Assembly: GCA_016700335.1 (NCBI GenBank) | Contig: CP065014.1 | Location: forward strand, 1,215,001 to 1,279,000 | DNA: 64,000 nt | DNA from: Chlorobiota bacterium | GTDB lineage: Bacteria; Bacteroidota; Ignavibacteria; OLB7 | Direction of reading: 5' to 3' | Shown here: in pieces, positions 62,218 through 64,000 of the stretch | Layout: each line of letters begins with the position of its first letter | Position numbering within the stretch: position 1 is the stretch's first letter | Made by a program: the position numbers and the translations under genes | Notes under the pieces: generated by a model | What the model saw: only the letters and a program-made list of their open reading frames with translations | Database searches by the model: none | Told to the model about the DNA's origin: nothing

Positions 62218-62880
62218 TTATTTAACAATTAAAGGTTCAGTTAATCCAGAACCTTTAAAATTAGTAGATTCATCTAATTTTAATGACCTACCAACTGTTG
62301 TATCTCCTCTTGTAAAGTTAATTGCATTTATACCGATTCCTTCACAAGTTAAAGTTGAATTAGATAACCAATAATAATAAGGTTGATTTGCTTTAGTTCT
62401 ATCAATTTCAGTATTTGAGTTTGATTTAACAAATTTTATTGCTCTAAATGAACCTTCTTTGTCACTGATATTTGCAGTTATTGTTATATCAGCTGTAGTT
62501 AGATTTGATATTCTGGGAGTAAAAACATCTTTCTTATTAAATGAAGTATTATCTATAACATAATTTGCCAATACATCATATTGTAGTCCTAAATCAATTT
62601 TAGGGCTAATTCCAGCTGGTGAATTGTTCCCATCTTTTGGTGGAATAAGTTGCCAAGCCCAATTGTAAGATCCTTTTGCATTTATAGGTTTAATTTTGAC
62701 AGACATTGCTTCAAGTGTATCAACAACTTTACCATTTAAATAAAGTTGAACTTTTGCTAATAAATCATTTTTAAAGGTTGCTGATTGTTTGATGATATCG
62801 AAATCTACTAAAGTTGTAGATTGTTCAACACATGAAGCAATCATAAGAGTTAAAATAAAAGGTAGTAAAAATTTCTTCAT
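62218..62880 (-). CDS. Putative lipoprotein of unknown function
   Basis: A 220-residue protein with a lipoprotein signal (KKFLLPFILTLMIASC; acylated Cys about residue 17). The rest is beta-rich (VQLYLNGKVVDTLEAMSVKI, NWAWQLIPP, LGLQYDVLANYVID), as in small surface lipoproteins of this group. No named family recognised. Terminator at 62163 follows it. Confidence 0.7.
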   Translation of the reverse strand: MKKFLLPFILTLMIASCVEQSTTLVDFDIIKQSATFKNDLLAKVQLYLNGKVVDTLEAMSVKIKPINAKGSYNWAWQLIPPKDGNNSPAGISPKIDLGLQYDVLANYVIDNTSFNKKDVFTPRISNLTTADITITANISDKEGSFRAIKFVKSNSNTEIDRTKANQPYYYWLSNSTLTCEGIGINAINFTRGDTTVGRSLKLDESTNFKGSGLTEPLIVK

Positions 62881-63081
62881 TAATTTAAGAGAGATATTTT
62901 AAAATATAATTTTGTAAACTGTAAAAAATGTCATGCAAAATAACAATTTTTATTGATTTAACTTAAAAAGATAAGTAATTTTTTTGATATCATTTAAAAA
63001 ATTTATTGTTTCAAAATATTGCAAATAAAACAATATTGATTAAAAGTATAATAAATAAAATGAAAAAATTTAATACAAAAA

Positions 63082-64000
63082 CTAAGAAAAAACTTCTTTC
63101 ATTTTGTCAAAGAAACTTCCTTTTTCTTTGTTGTTGACTATTGGTTTTATATTAGGGAAATCTGATAATTTGGTAAGTAAAAGTTTTTCCTCATCATTTA
63201 ATTTAGTTGGTACAAAAACATTAATTCTAACAATTTGATCTCCTTTTTTATTAGAATTTAAAAAAGGAATGCCCTTAGTTGCCATTCTAAGTAATTCACC
63301 ATTTTGAGTTCCTGCCTCAATCGTAATAACGGATCTACCTTTTAAAGTAGGAACTTCTATTTCAGATCCTAAGGCAGCTTGAGGAAAACTAATTTGTAAA
63401 TCAAAAACAACATCATTTCCATTCCTCACAAAAAATTCATGCTTCTTTTCTTCAATTAACACGATTAAATCACCGCTAGATCCTCCTCTTCTACCAACAT
63501 TTCCACCATTTCTAATTGGAATATAATTCCCATCGCTTACTCCTGCAGGTACACCAATTGTCTCAACACTTTCTCCTTGAAGTCTGCCTTCACCATTACA
63601 ACTTTTACAAGGATTGATAACTACTTTACCACTACCATTACAGTTGTTACAACTAACAATATTTACAAACTGTCCGAATATAGATCTTGAAACTTGCTTC
63701 ATTTGACCAGTACCGCTACACTGTTTGCAATTAACAATATCCTTAGAATTAGGGGCACCTTTACCTGAACAATCATTACATTTTACCATTTTTTTTATGG
63801 TAATATTTTTTTCTACACCTTCAGCAATTTCCTCTAAAGTTAAAGGTAATTTAATTTTCAAATCACTTCCAGGCTCTGAAATATCAGCTCTGTTCCCACC
63901 TCTTTGCTTACTTTGATTGTTAAATAAGTCATCAAAAATACCACCACCAAAAGCCGAGAAGATATCATTAATATCAAATCCTGTATTACCACTTCCAAAT
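63082..64000 (-). CDS. dnaJ: Chaperone DnaJ, N-terminus beyond the window
   Basis: The Hsp40 co-chaperone of DnaK. Visible are the Gly/Phe region (FGSGNTGFDIND, FSAFGGGIFDD; 63862-64000), the four zinc-finger motifs CNDCSGKG, CKQCSGTG, CNNCNGSG and CKSCNGEG, and the substrate-binding C-terminal domains ending KGSFFDKMKEVFS. The J-domain with HPD lies beyond base 64000, so this is a partial gene. Frame continues open to the edge; the Met at 63861 is not the start. Confidence 0.95.
   Translation of the reverse strand, partial: FGSGNTGFDINDIFSAFGGGIFDDLFNNQSKQRGGNRADISEPGSDLKIKLPLTLEEIAEGVEKNITIKKMVKCNDCSGKGAPNSKDIVNCKQCSGTGQMKQVSRSIFGQFVNIVSCNNCNGSGKVVINPCKSCNGEGRLQGESVETIGVPAGVSDGNYIPIRNGGNVGRRGGSSGDLIVLIEEKKHEFFVRNGNDVVFDLQISFPQAALGSEIEVPTLKGRSVITIEAGTQNGELLRMATKGIPFLNSNKKGDQIVRINVFVPTKLNDEEKLLLTKLSDFPNIKPIVNNKEKGSFFDKMKEVFS

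Noticed and set aside
1..64000. tRNA, rRNA, CRISPR arrays or prophage
   Set aside because: No cloverleaf-like gene, rRNA stretch, regularly spaced repeat array or phage structural gene was found on reading both strands. An automated search could still reveal a degenerate case.

Overview
The window is AT-rich (about 30% GC by eye, not computed) and reads as a chromosome segment of a Gram-negative bacterium of the Bacteroidota/Chlorobiota (FCB) group. Several start regions carry the Bacteroidota-type -7 element TAnnTTTG. There are several OmpA-type envelope proteins (one with a carboxypeptidase-regulatory-like domain), secreted proteins with FlgD/type IX-like C-terminal domains, a bacillithiol glycosyltransferase (BshA) and Mla/Bam envelope genes. 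Aconitase, type-2 malate dehydrogenase and the phenylacetyl-CoA epoxidase core point to aerobic or facultative metabolism. I cannot place it below that level; an uncultured Ignavibacteria/Kapabacteria-like lineage is a guess.

Layout. 1-13.1 kb: envelope proteins (an Ig-like secreted protein coupled to a double-OmpA protein), long-chain acyl-CoA ligase, RluA-type pseudouridine synthase, aconitase, OmpA protein. 13.1-17.7 kb: minus-strand paaABCD operon with a trailing EVE-domain gene and TerC upstream. 17.8-22.7 kb: a large alpha-2-macroglobulin-like protein with an intact thioester motif. 22.9-30.9 kb: holB-ricT, a small unlisted gene, rpmE-rpsR, bshA and a flavin reductase with a PyrK-type iron-sulfur site. 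30.9-33.8 kb: a tandem duplication of a lipoprotein gene that carried along the 3' end of mdh; the second lipoprotein copy is a pseudogene. 33.8-40.7 kb: mlaD, gyrA, ABC ATPase, aroC and an outer-membrane protein.

40.7-52.6 kb is an accessory defence island with visibly higher GC than its flanks. Reading along the minus strand it runs hsdM, hsdS (frameshifted), a Shedu-family nuclease (sduA), a perfect 20-bp hairpin, an AbiE toxin-antitoxin pair, a four-helix-bundle protein, hsdR, an attC-like palindrome, an IS3-family element with a broken orfB, a truncated and frameshifted YgjP-type metallopeptidase, a second attC-like palindrome, and a decayed, internally deleted relic of a related IS. The unusual point is three defence modules (type I RM, Shedu, AbiE) nested in one transcription-unit-like array, with the hsdS and transposase breaks sitting at palindromes.

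52.6-64 kb returns to housekeeping genes: ftsY, a Rieske ferredoxin, trpS, mlaFE, bamD, an acyl-CoA thioesterase, a secreted metalloprotease, thiC, a lipoprotein and the 3' part of dnaJ, which runs off the end. No tRNA, rRNA or CRISPR array was seen.
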